Assembly (NCBI GenBank): GCA_949316235.1
Contig: OX438748.1
Coordinates: 23,748,575-23,812,574 of the forward strand
DNA length: 64,000 bases
Origin: Oegoconia quadripuncta
Lineage: Eukaryota; Arthropoda; Insecta; Lepidoptera; Autostichidae
Direction: 5' to 3'
A program made the position numbers and the translations under genes. The notes under the pieces are model-generated. The model saw only the letters and a program-made list of their open reading frames with translations, was not told where the DNA came from and did not search any database. Shown here in pieces: positions 31,763 through 41,775 of this stretch; the first letter of the stretch is position 1, and every line of letters begins with the position of its first letter.

Positions 31763-32102
31763 ATGTTCGGCCCTAATCCACCACGCGAACCCAATAAGCA
31801 TTGGTGGATTTGTGTCTTACACTGTCTTACACTGACAGTCAGTGTTTACCCGGCCATGTTGGCGACTGCCTTTAATTGACCACTCCCATTTGCCAAGAGG
31901 GAAATGGGAAACCTCGTTTCTTATTTACACACCCTATTTTTCATTCTTTAATTAGTGTAGGGTCACAGATAGAGTCACGTAAGGTACCGTCTACCTTCAG
32001 TAGGGGCCGTATAGAGCCTTTGTCGATCCTAGCTTACAGAATTTACAGTGGGAGCCTTCAATTGAAATTACTGGGACCGACTATTGATCATGCTATTCGA
32101 AG
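31763..32102. other. Unassigned stretch
   Basis: TGTCTTACACTGTCTTACACTGACAG (31812-31837) contains a short tandem repeat. The 84-codon frame has no recognisable domain. Confidence 0.4.
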
Positions 32103-32535
32103 CAATAGTCCAGTAAGGATACACTTATAACTTCCGATAATCTTAAAGGCCCTGATTTTTTCACATGGATACCTACCAGTGATAGAATATAAACGTTTTC
32201 TAAGAAATCGGTAGCTTGCTTTAGATATATTATAGGTATTTAGTAATTAAACATAGAGTATTAGATTAAAATTACCACTGTGAATTTCATTGCGTCAGGA
32301 ATATACTTAGAGCTCCTGTAACTATTTTCTAAAAAAATCGATCAATAACTTCTTTATATTTATGAAAAATTCACCAATGGAAAATTATCACGACTCAATA
32401 AACTATTTTTAGAAAATATAAAGTAACCATTGATTAATTTTTTAGAATTTTTTTTAGGTGATCATAAAATCTTCTACAACGCAATTAAGTTCACAGTGGT
32501 AACTTTAATTAAATATTGTAGGTTTTACACCTAAA
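32103..32535. repeat. Dispersed repeat H, copy 2
   Basis: Uninterrupted copy: GTCCAGTAAGGATACACTTA to TTCTACAACGCAATTAAGTT and TATTGTAGGTTTTAC. Confidence 0.75.
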
Positions 32536-32801
32536 CTAGCTGTTACCCGCGACTTCGTCTGCGTAAAACACAATCTACTATCAAATCCGTCACTATCTGA
32601 CTCAAATCTATCACTCAAAAGCATTCCTACTAATAATAGCTATCCTTCAGGAACCAGTCACCGCAATCAAAAGGAGCCTATGTGTTAATCCAGGAACCAA
32701 ATTTCGCCCAAATCTGGCCAGCTGTTTAGGCATTAAGGGGTAACAAACATACACACAATACAGACATATACACACACAGAAACTTTCGCATTTATAATAT
32801 T
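32536..32801 (-). mobile_element. Helitron-like short element
   Basis: Minus strand: AATATTATAAATGCGAAAGT at the 5' side and GACGAAGTCGCGGGTAACAG then CTAG at the 3' end (32536-32539). Same body as 38448-38706 (GAGTCAGATAG, ATTAGTAGG). Confidence 0.7.
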
Positions 32802-33335
32802 CAAATCAAATCAAAAATGTTTTATTTCGTAAGTTATAAGAATAACATTTGAAATCGTCATGACATACAGTTATTTCATTCATTAGGCAGTCTCCCCAGA
32901 GAAGAACGAGCAAGAAACTCCGAGGTTGCTCTTTTTAATAAGTCAATACAAATATAATTTAAAATAATTGTAAAATTTATGATTCGACAAAGAAAAATAA
33001 GAATAAAATTTACTGGATATTGCCGAGCGGTTCATGTCCATGCATTCTTATCATCCAGATAGTCAGAAATTCTATAATAGCCTTTGGCACATAGTTTCCA
33101 TTTAATGGTTGTTTTAAATTTATTTAAAGGCTAATTTTGAATGTCTACCGGAACCTTATTATAAAAGCGTATACATTGTCCCTTGAATGACTTTGTGTAA
33201 GCGACTGCTATGGACAGCAATTTATTTTTATATCTTGTATTAACATTGTGTATTTCACAATTTTTCCTAAACAAATGCAGTTGGTATACCTATGCTATAC
33301 CTAAAGCAAGATTGATTAGAAAACAGTTTTACTCT
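32802..33335 (-). mobile_element. Jockey-like LINE 3' end
   Basis: The tail (CAAATCAAAT at 32806-32815) is followed, reading minus, by the 3' UTR (GAAGAACGAGCAAGAAACTC on the plus strand) and the ORF end: FYNKVPVDIQN-stop-PLNKFKTTIK, CAKGYYRISDYLDDKNAWT. There is a premature stop in the middle. Confidence 0.85.
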
Positions 33336-34179
33336 GTTACTGGACTACATATGGCGCAGTGAAACACTTATGACTTAATGAGATATACAATAGAATGCAT
33401 TTATTTGCAAAGATTAGGGTAACTAAAATAGTTGGTAAAATAGTATAAATTGTATCACCTAAATCAGCCATATACAATAGCATGCAAAATTATAATTAGC
33501 CTGTCCTTCATTAAACAATAAAAATACAAATTAAATTACACAATTAGCATATCCTTCGTTATATGATCAATACAAATACCATGTCAGTCATTCTTGATTA
33601 AATTAATTTTCAAGTTAATTAATTCACAATTTAGAGAAATTAGAATACTTGGTGCATTGAAGCAGTCGAGACCCAGTTGCATTTACTAATTGTTTTCCGT
33701 TAACCAACGTTTCTCGTTGCCAGTCCTTGGATGGGTGACCATCACTGGCATTTGAATACGAATGTATTGTCGAGTAAAATGACTTTCCTACCCCATTTAT
33801 ATAACAATGTGGAAGTAACTCGTTCCTTTATACATTGTTAGCATTTCGTTTCGGGCTGGACTTCAGGTAACTCGTACATACGTACATTTTTCAGGACGTA
33901 CCCTTTGACCCTTTGTTCTCTAAGTTATGTTTAAGGTCAGAGCACTCAAAGGCCGTCCCCAACTGTGTAAATAAGTGAAATGCTGTGTTTACACTTTTTA
34001 TGTCAAAAGGATTGCAAATAGACGAAGGCTGTTCACCTGACAGAAATGTTCACCGTCGCCTTCCTTGCTATGGGAATTCTATTTTAAATCTCTGAGCAAC
34101 CGACGTTGCCACTACAGTACCACTTCTAAAAAAGATATTATAGTAAAAATAACACTTAATTCCTTTGTATAACTTAGAA
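33336..34179. other. Unassigned; one 5S-like motif
   Basis: 33727-33741 reads CTTGGATGGGTGACC, identical to the 3' internal promoter region of 5S rRNA, but the flanks do not fold as or match 5S. No gene recognised in the rest. Confidence 0.4.
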
Positions 34180-34452
34180 ATAAGGTGGTTTGAGAAATAG
34201 ACCGAATGAATGAAAGGACATTAACGAAAGCGTGAATGGAAGGGTCGGTAAAGGTCGACCAAGAAGGACATAAGTCAATCAAGTTACTGACGTACTCACA
34301 AAAAGTCAGGTGCAGTCAACCGCGAGCCGATGAGCATATATGAAGCATTTGATGAGAGTGGACGAAGCAAAAGTAGTATGTCAGGATCGTTGCAAGTGGA
34401 AATCAATAGTCTCTGCCTACCGCAACGGAAAACAGGCGTGACCATATGTATG
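34180..34452 (+). pseudogene. RTE-type LINE, decayed C-terminus
   Basis: EIDRMNERTLTKA then GSVKVDQEGHKSIKLLTYSQ and RIVASGNQ-stop-SLPTATENR align with the RTE block (ERM.E..LTK...RPRR...DQ), with frameshifts and stops. Confidence 0.7.
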
Positions 34453-34689
34453 TTAACAACTATAAATTGAAACTTTGGAAACAGCACTCCAACTGGACCG
34501 CTTAGTGCTTGCGGACAGAGACTGGACATACATAAACACAACGCCAACATACACGTAATACCCGTCGTTTTTCGTCGGGGGTTAAAAACAGTGCACAAGA
34601 CTACAACTCCACTCCAAAAACCAGGTCTTATGTTTCGTGATTTCCTTCTCGTTTGTTTCTTTCCTTAAGTGTTTCTTCCTCAATCACCA

Positions 34690-34860
34690 TTATCTCTGCT
34701 CTAATACACTATGTCCATAGCTGGGGAGCCTGGTGACCTGTAATTCTGGTTCTTCCTTTTCAGGCACCATTCTTCCCACAAATTTGTTCTATGTAATACC
34801 TAGTCCTAAAATCACTTAGTAAAGCGTCATTTGTGGTGAGAAAAAAACAATTTTACAAGA
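34690..34860 (+). mobile_element. LINE 3' UTR (family I)
   Basis: GGGGAGCCTGGTGACCTGTA ... CATTTGTGGTGAGA, as at 30820-30950. Confidence 0.55.
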
Positions 34861-34864
34861 AATA

Positions 34865-35290
34865 AAGATAAACTTGCAGGTCACATAAGTCGCCTTCGCA
34901 AAGTCATTCAAAGGGTTATGTATACGCTTTTTCATTATGGTTCCTATTGATGTACGAAATCTTCCTTTCAATAAATTTAAAGATACTGTAAAACAGAAAC
35001 TTATTGAGAAAGCATATTATAAAATATCAGATTATTTAGATGATAAACATTCATGGACATAAACAGCCCATTCGCATAACCAGGCTATTCCACAATTAAT
35101 AATGAAATATTATAATGTAAAATAATAATTAATAATTTTGTAATATAAAAACCTTTTTTTGTAAAGAGCAACCTCTCGAGTTTCTTACTTGTTCTTTCAG
35201 GGGAAAATTGCCTTTTGAACAAGCAGTAGCTTAAAAAAATTAAAATGTGACTATTTTAAGTGTACCCTGTGTACCTACAAGATGAAGCAT
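34865..35290 (+). mobile_element. Jockey-like LINE 3' end
   Basis: The ORF end NLPFNKFKDTVKQKLIEKAY, YKISDYLDDKHSWT and stop (about 34961-35062) is intact. The 3' UTR has GAGTTTCTTACTTGTTCTTT and GAACAAGCAGTAGC. It ends near a short (TTAA)n run. Confidence 0.85.
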
Positions 35291-35877
35291 TTAATTAATT
35301 AATTAATTTTAATTCATATGTACGTATGTATACTTACAAACAAAAACATTAAAAAATATGTTAATCATTATAATCGTATTTGTTTTATATCTAATATCTT
35401 TTAAATCTAAATAATAATTTCTTATAGAGATTTTCATTGATATCGACTTCAAATAGGGTGTCATTAATAAAATTTCCAAACCAATGCGACATTTGTTTTT
35501 GGACAAACTAAATTATACCCGTATACGCAAGTACATCGAGGAAAAATCTCATAGAACCTTAAAAATAAACCGCACTCCTCTACTGCCGTCGAGGCAACGA
35601 CATTGGAATGTAATATACTACGGGCGAGTACTTTAGCAGGAATTTCCTTGGCTTCCGTTACGCCAGCCATGGAAATTACAGTGAAAATAATAATAAGCGA
35701 ATATTCCTTACTTGAATATGAACAACAAATATACTAACATGTATTTTGGAGGCAGTATACCAAAAATATACATACATACATTCGTCACGATCTTTATGCT
35801 AATGGACGTACATACATACATGACGTCAAGATATTTAGCCCAAATGGGGTGGTCAGAGATATCGCAATCATCAATCA
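35291..35877. other. Unassigned stretch
   Basis: A 68-codon minus frame (35464-35670) has no recognisable domain. 35838-35865 resembles the repeat E phrase CCCAAATGGGGTGGT at 11940. Confidence 0.4.
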
Positions 35878-36027
35878 GGGGCTCTATTACATAATTTCAT
35901 CGTTATCGTCATCGGTTACGTTCTGACATGTGATTGGTTGATTCATCGCTCACTTGGCAATTTGACGGCTTCTCATTGGTCAATGTAATCGATGACGATA
36001 CCGATGAAGTTACATAATCTAAGGGCT
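35878..36027. mobile_element. Short inverted-repeat element (MITE)
   Basis: The ends GGGCTCTATTACATAATTTC and GAAGTTACATAATCTAAGGGC are imperfect inverted copies extending ~45 bp inward (TATCGTCATCG.TTAC). A partial inverted copy is at 23206-23310. No coding capacity. Confidence 0.8.
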
Positions 36028-36223
36028 AGTGTGATTGAGGTCATGTGCAAACCGGTAGTGAATAAAAAAAAAACAAAATGATTCATGATTGAAACAACAA
36101 CCACAGTTCACCTTATGGAATATATAGAAATGTACACGTGACAGAACTTACCCCCGTAAGCCCATCGCCGCTGAAACCAATCCATAAATGAATGCCGCCT
36201 AAAACCATAAAAAGGCGCATAAA

Positions 36224-36548
36224 ACCGCCTTCATGGCTCAATGTAAACAACATTGAGTTTACCATTCGGACGTACGATTGACATGTACCTCATGTTTAAG
36301 TACTCGGTTTGGTTGGTGGTAGGGCATTTTAAACGTCCACCTGGCTAGCTACCACCATCTTATCGAAATCTGCCGCCAAGCAGCAATGTTAATAGCATTG
36401 TTGTGTTCCGGTTGTCAGAGATAAGATAGCCAGTCCCCCAAATGTGTTGGGGTTTCCGGGTCAGTACGCTTCCAGCTTCGACCTCATCTTCACTTAACAT
36501 CAGGTGTGATTGAAGTCAAGTACCAACCCCTTGTGTATAAAAAAAAAT
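36224..36548 (+). mobile_element. tRNA-derived SINE, family B
   Basis: Head ACCGCCTTCATGGCTCAATG, B box lost through a rearranged stretch (TTCGGACGTACGATTGACAT), complete body and A-tail at 36539-36547. Confidence 0.9.
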
Positions 36549-36735
36549 GTTTTTTGGTGGCGAGTCCCTTAGTCGCCTTTTATGACACCCATGGAAGAGA
36601 CGGGTTGGTTCTATTATATAAACCATATGGTCAGAGATGTCCCAAACATTAGCGTTTGGGTGTTCCAAACCTTAAAAGTTTAATGCTTGAAACGACATCC
36701 ACGATTCACCTTTCGAAATATAAAGTCTAAAAAAA
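36549..36735 (-). repeat. Repeat E
   Basis: TAGTCGCCTTTTATGACACC, GAAGAGACGGGTTGGTTCTA, GATGTCCCAAACATTAGCGT and CCACGATTCACCTTTCGAAA. Parts recur at 11935, 13095, 42310, 46620 and 59195. Confidence 0.55.
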
Positions 36736-36844
36736 TTAATCCGACAAATGTTGCAGTGTATCTATAGGATGTACCTATTACAAAAAAAAAATAACAGATT
36801 TTATACAAAAAATAAAACTTAGAAATGTAAATTTTGTGAGTTGG

Positions 36845-37480
36845 AATTTAATGGCCGCGCGCTCTAAGTACTTTGCCACAACACACGAACACGTGCCGCG
36901 GTATCTTTGACGACGCCTCTGGCGACCACTCGACGCTCGCCGCCGGCGCTTGCCCCGGCGCCGCCGCGACTTGCTGTGATTGGTAATCAGTAATCAGTCA
37001 TTTATTTACATAAGAATATAGTAATGTAGGTACAGGTGTTAAATCTTAGTTAAGTTTCTATATTCTACCAAATCGGCATGTAAACATTCTTTATTCTATA
37101 AAACATCTAAAAAATACATTCAATAATAAACATAATTCTTCAGTGCTATATTGATACGCAATGTCGTAATATTTTTTTTTTTTTATATAATTCAATTTAT
37201 CCATGTCAAGTTTTATGATTTCATTTTAAATTTATATTGATTGCGCCCTGTGCCCGGCCACTCGCCATCCCCTTTGGTGTCTTCCATATCAATGGAACGT
37301 TGCCTGTTTTTTCTCATTGATAAAACAAGGTACAATCGAAATGAAGTAAGTCTGTTAATGTGTATTTTCATTTTGCACTTACATTTAATTTTTTTACTCG
37401 GAAACAAAATTTTTAAGGCTAGTTTTTTTAATGCATATATAATTTTATTGTCATGTACGTGCAATTGCCAAAGTTTGTCG
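36845..37480 (+). repeat. GC-rich dispersed repeat F, copy 1, split by an insertion
   Basis: 36845-36982 (GCGGTATCTTTGACGACGCC, GCTCGCCGCCGGCGCTTGCC, GCGACTTGCTGTGATTGG) and 37244-37480 match the minus strand of 63690-64000. The insertion between them (36983-37237) is flanked by TGATTG at 36977-36982 and 37238-37243. Confidence 0.85.
36983..37237 (-). mobile_element. Retroposon-like insertion in repeat F
   Basis: 255 bp, AT-rich, with a doubled AATCAGT motif at its left end, as in a LINE tail read on the minus strand. It is bounded by the 6 bp TSD TGATTG. The family is not recognised. Confidence 0.65.
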
Positions 37481-37728
37481 GGTTAATTTTGTTAAACCCT
37501 ATATACAGAAATGCATGCGTTACGCGCAAATTTATAGACAGGTTGGTTTTATACCTTTTCGTGGCGAAACCACGCAGCACTGGACGGTATAAATTGTGTC
37601 TGTATGTATGTAGCTTTGTATTGCCTAAAATGCCTGAACAAATTTGAAAGCTGGTGTCATGTTCTTAGCCATATTTGATCGGTTAAGCAGTATCAAAGAC
37701 TTAACAGTCGGTTTATTTGTCTAGATTA

Positions 37729-38418
37729 TATCTTCTTCTTCAATTTAAGAGCTATGCTCTTGTCGGTGGAGTAATGACCACGTCTCTCTGCTTTCCGTCG
37801 TCGATTTAACCTCATGCTACGAAACTATATTAACTTTTCTTTCACTTGGTCAAAGTAATAGCGCCTAGGTCTTCCCCTTCCTCTCTTTCCTTCAATCTTT
37901 CCATTAATTATATTCTTCAAAAATCGAGTCGTATCATCTTTCCCCTTCGGTTCTCAACTGTGGCCATCAGACATCTCTTCTCCTTTACCATCGTTAAAAG
38001 CTCTTCATTTGTTCTCCTCTCTGTCCAGCTTATTCCCACCATTCGTCTCCAGCACCACATCTTGAATGCCTCTAACCTTTCCCTATGCCTTTGTGTTAAT
38101 ATTCTTGCCCATGTTTTTGTTTATTTCAGCTTTAATATATATTTTTTGTTAGTAAAAGACCCCTTTGCCATCACTATCCTTATGACTAAGTCTGTAATAC
38201 ACCTCGAGTCTATTGTGATCAAACTTCTTAGATATTGAAACGAGTTGACCTGTTCTATTATCATGTTGGTAATAAGTATTTATAGGGCTATTTGCTGGTT
38301 TAGACATTGAAGTTACGAGTGTTTTATTTTTTGAAATATTGATTTTGAGTTCAGTTTCCTTGAATATAATAGAATCTATATAAGATCCTAATTTATGTGT
38401 TAAACCGATTATCATCAA
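37729..38418 (-). pseudogene. RTE-type LINE, RT C-terminal region
   Basis: Minus strand, across frameshifts: ETELKINISKNKTLVTSMSK (RT motif after the catalytic site), DSRCITDLVIRIVMAKGSF, FKMWCWRRMVGISWTERRTN, EELLTMVKEKRC, FLKNIINGKIEGKRGRGRPR and RYYFDQVKEKL. This is the standard order of an RTE RT end. At least two frameshifts. The plus-strand frame 37846-38238 is its shadow. Confidence 0.85.
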
Positions 38419-38447
38419 ATATGTCTACGAAATTTTCCTCTAGTTTA

Positions 38448-38706
38448 ATCACAACTTATATTATTAATGTTTGTGTGTGTTTGTATGTATGTTACCTCTT
38501 CACGCTTAAACGGTTGGACAGATTTGGTTGAAATTCGGTTGGTAGACAGATAAGGACATGCATTAACATATAGGCTACTTTTATCATGAATAAGTGACAG
38601 GTTCCTGTAGGATGGGTATTATTAATGGGATTGCTATTGAGTCATAGAGCGACGCATTTGGTAGTAGAACCAATTCTACATCGACGAAGTCGCAGGTAAC
38701 AGGCAA
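38448..38706 (+). mobile_element. Helitron-like short element
   Basis: TTACCTCTTCACGCTTAAAC, GATTTGGTTGAAATTCGGTT, TGGGATTGCTATTGAGTCAT and GACGAAGTCGCAGGTAACAG; the terminal CTAG has become GCAAG. Confidence 0.65.
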
Positions 38707-38980
38707 GATTTGGTAGATGGATGCCTTTTTCATAGGTAGGATTTACTTACCTGCTGCATTATTGATATTAAATCCGGGCAAAGACTAAACACACACACAC
38801 ACACAACGACGTCAAACACATAATATGCCTCGATTATCATCGGGGGTTAAAAATATACATATATAACCCACAAATAAATGACCCACAAAGCGGCGCGACA
38901 TCGGAATGCAATATAACGCAAGCCTTGTCTCAATGATTGTCGGTTGCGGCGCTTTAGGGGTCGTAGAGTACACAAATAAG

Positions 38981-39805
38981 TATACAGGGCGTCCCAAAGT
39001 TATGGGACATGAAGGGGAAGTACCTTAAATATTGTAGATAGTGAATTTTGCTCAAAGAAGACTTTATGTTATTTTTAAAAGTTAGTAATTCTGCATTCAT
39101 AGATTTTCTAAAAATTACTTGCTTCGGCTGGGAATCGAACCGACTTAAATGTGAAAAAAAAAAACACCCTACTTTTATGATGCCAATCGAAAGAATAGCT
39201 AAAAAATAATAACTCTGCCTAAGTAACATAGTATTTTAAAAGAAAGGAACAACATAAAATGATTGAGTCAAATTTCAAGAAAGTTATTTATTGCCGACGA
39301 CGTTCGAAAAGTAGCGATATTATCATTCCAAAGATAGCATTGATTATTCGTAAATAAGTACCCACTTCATAAAATCAACAGGCAGCGGGCTCATTAAAAG
39401 ATTGGCGATTTGCGTAAAACAAGAGGGATCACATTTTGAGCATTTAATTAATTAATTTACAAAAAAATACCTACTTAATTGACTACGGCAGTTTCATGTA
39501 TGTTTTTTATTTGATTAAAATGATTAATTTCACGTTGTTCCTTTCTTTTAAAATACTATGTACCTTAGGCAGAGTTATTATTTTTTAGCTATTCTTTCGA
39601 TTGGCATCATAAAAGTAGGGTGTTTTTTTTTTCACATTTGAGTCGGTTCGATTCCCAGCCGAAGCAAATAATTTTTAGAAAATCTATGAATGCAGAATTA
39701 CTAACTTTTAAAAATAACATAAAGTCTTCTTTGAGCAAAATTCACTATCTACGATATTTAAGGTACTTCCCCTTCATGTCCCATAACTTTGGGACGCCCT
39801 GTATA
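38981..39805. mobile_element. Foldback element 1, long inverted repeats, TA target
   Basis: 825 bp. The arms (38981-39255 and 39530-39805) are ~275 bp and differ at few positions; the spacer is 274 bp. The tips are TATACAGGGCGTCCCAAAGT and its complement, so the target is TA or TATA, as for Tc1/mariner-type elements. Each arm contains a tRNA-like B box (GGTTCGATTCCC at 39644-39655, inverted at 39131-39142) and an open frame that is not a recognisable protein. No transposase. Confidence 0.9.
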
Positions 39806-39813
39806 TAAAACAC

Positions 39814-40441
39814 ATCCCACCAAAAACATTCTGTAAAAAACTAGCCAAGTCTCGATGGAGCTGCTTGATTATCTCTAAAAAGTAATGAAATCTATACAAA
39901 GTCGTGCCAAGTGTAAGGTTCCTTACTGCGATTTCTTTATTATTATAGTTAATGTTGTGTGACTTGGCCGTTGAAGGGTACACAGGGGTACAAAACCAGG
40001 TGCTCCATGACACCATTGCACCAAACTGTCGCCAGAACCGCTATTATTGTTATTAATTATGTTATTAAGAATGTTCAACGGCAAACTATTAGCGAATAAT
40101 CTGTTTGGCGTTTACATAACATTCTTTATACGTTAGTGGCTTTATCAAGCCTACAATTGACTGGTTATTGAATCAACGTTTTCCAAGTGGCAATTTTCCA
40201 TCGTCAATGCGTAGCGGTTCTGGCGACAGATTGGTGCAATGGTGTCATGGAGCACCTGGTTTTGTACCTCTGTGTACCCTTCAACGGCCAAGTCACACAA
40301 CATTAACTATAATAATAAAGAAATCGCAGTAAGGAACCTTACACTTGGCACGACTTTGTATAGATTTCATTACTTTTTAGAGATAATCAAGCAGCTCCAT
40401 CGAGACTTGGCTAGTTTTTTACAGAATGTTTTTGGTGGGAT
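39814..40441. mobile_element. Foldback element 2, 229 bp arms
   Basis: Arms at 39814-40042 and 40213-40441 match base for base without length change (positions sum to 80255); the spacer is 170 bp. The tips are ATCCCACCAAAAACATTCTG and its complement. The element begins 8 bp after foldback element 1 ends. No TSD is evident. The ~80-codon frames in each arm are mirror images, not a recognised protein. Confidence 0.9.
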
Positions 40442-40442
40442 T

Positions 40443-40637
40443 TCACTTCTTTTTGTAGAAACGTGGACATATTATATATATGCCCACGTTTCTACAAATA
40501 TACTTGATACTGAAAGTTGAGTCAGTTCTACCATACACCAAGAAAGATATTGAATGGAAGAGACAAGACCCGTCTTTGGGCATACCAACTACTTGGTACC
40601 CACTAAGTTCATCGTCGTCTTTTAATATTATCGTCAT
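40443..40637 (-). pseudogene. Fragment resembling an OTU-type cysteine protease
   Basis: The minus frame of 64 codons begins with an ATG and contains YQVVGMPKDGSCLFHSISFL then VYGRTDSTFSIK. The block pairing D-G-S-C with L-F..I/L-S..-Y-G is the N-terminal catalytic signature (Asp and nucleophile Cys) of OTU deubiquitinases, which also occur inside insect mobile elements. The catalytic His region is absent. The C-terminal part of the frame crosses a 47 bp palindrome (40452-40498), so the fragment ends abruptly there. Family call from motif only. Confidence 0.5.
40452..40498. repeat. 47 bp near-perfect palindrome
   Basis: TTTGTAGAAACGTGG at 40452 and its complement at 40484-40498. The centre also pairs, with one mismatch (40467/40483). 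It lies between foldback element 2 and the OTU-like fragment. Confidence 0.85.
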
Positions 40638-40699
40638 TTTTTACGATAATTATTATCTTGCGAAATCAAACACAATTAAACTCAACGACCTTTAGTATA

Positions 40700-41196
40700 T
40701 GGGACAACAAATCAGAAATACCGATAATATTTAGACTAAAACCTACTTATATCTTTAAGACTTCTTTTGTCTTAAAAAAAAAACTTAAAGAAAATATTAC
40801 TCTCTCAATCTATACAAACGATAAGCAAAACGTTAACTCTTAATTATTAGACAAGTGTCAATATAATTAATTATCAATGAACTTTCTACCAAAGGTACTA
40901 CCTACCTAGTACTGAAATACAGCGAAATTAATGATATTTTTAAACGAAACGAAGTAATATCTAACTAAATAAACTAAACTAGAATACTAGAAAAGTACTT
41001 ATAAACACGAACGCGATTCGAAGTACTGCCTAACTGTAAATTAAACCTAGAAAACTAAAAGTAGGTACTAAATAATTAACAATTAAATAAAGTATTCAAT
41101 TGAAACTTCTTTTAATTCTGATAATTAATTAAGTAATAATCAGTAATCCGAAATTTTCGTTTGTTTATTTAATTTGTGTAATGTTCGAGTAGAATA
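40700..41196. other. Unassigned AT-rich stretch
   Basis: Very AT-rich, no gene or placed repeat. Confidence 0.5.
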
Positions 41197-41775
41197 AAAT
41201 TAATCGTTTGACTATTTCTTCTTGTAAACTTGTAATAAGTATAAGTAAGTATAAGTATAAATGCCAGTCTAGTCTTATTCAGAGTTTTCCTTTAATTTTA
41301 TTTATATTCGTATTAAAAGCAGAAGGGGAGGCATTCGCCCAGCAGTGGGACGCTATAGGCTAGATTAAATTAGAAGATGTGTCCCACTACGCTGGACAGT
41401 CGATTTTTTTATGTACCAATAGTAGAAGAGGGCATTACCATATCTCTAATACAGCTGGGACCAGCTGAGGGTTCTTCGTCAGATATAAAGTTAATCGTTC
41501 GACTATTTCTTCTTGTAAACTTGTAAGTATAAGTATAAAAGCCAGTGTAGTCTTATCCTGAGTTTTCCTTTAATTTTATTTATATGCGTATTATAAGCAG
41601 AAGGGGAAGCATGCGCCCAGCAGTGGGATGCTATAGGCTAGATTAAATTAGAAAATGTGTCCCACTACGCTGGATTTTTGCAATGACAGTCGATTTTTCT
41701 ATGTACCAATAGTAGAAGGGGGCATTACCATATCTCTAATACAGCTGAGACCAGCTGAGGGTTCTTCATCAGATA
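41197..41775 (+). repeat. ~290 bp tandem duplication carrying an RTE-type C-terminus
   Basis: Units 41197-41488 and 41489-41775 share TTAATCGTT.GACTATTTCT, GCCCAGCAGTGGGA and AGCTGAGGGTTCTTC. Each contains a short reading AEGEA-F/C-AQQWDAIG and stop, the terminal peptide common to RTE-like ORFs. They differ by scattered substitutions and small gaps, so the duplication is not recent. Confidence 0.8.

Noticed and set aside
33720..33765. 5S rRNA-like motif CTTGGATGGGTGACC
   Set aside because: Only ~15 bases match; the surrounding sequence neither matches nor folds as 5S. A 5S-derived SINE remnant cannot be excluded.
37846..38238. 130-codon plus frame rich in Ser/Leu/Phe
   Set aside because: It is the antisense shadow of an RTE RT fragment on the minus strand.
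39620..40520. Pairs of identical 60-90 codon frames
   Set aside because: They arise because the arms of two foldback elements are mirror images; no protein family matches.
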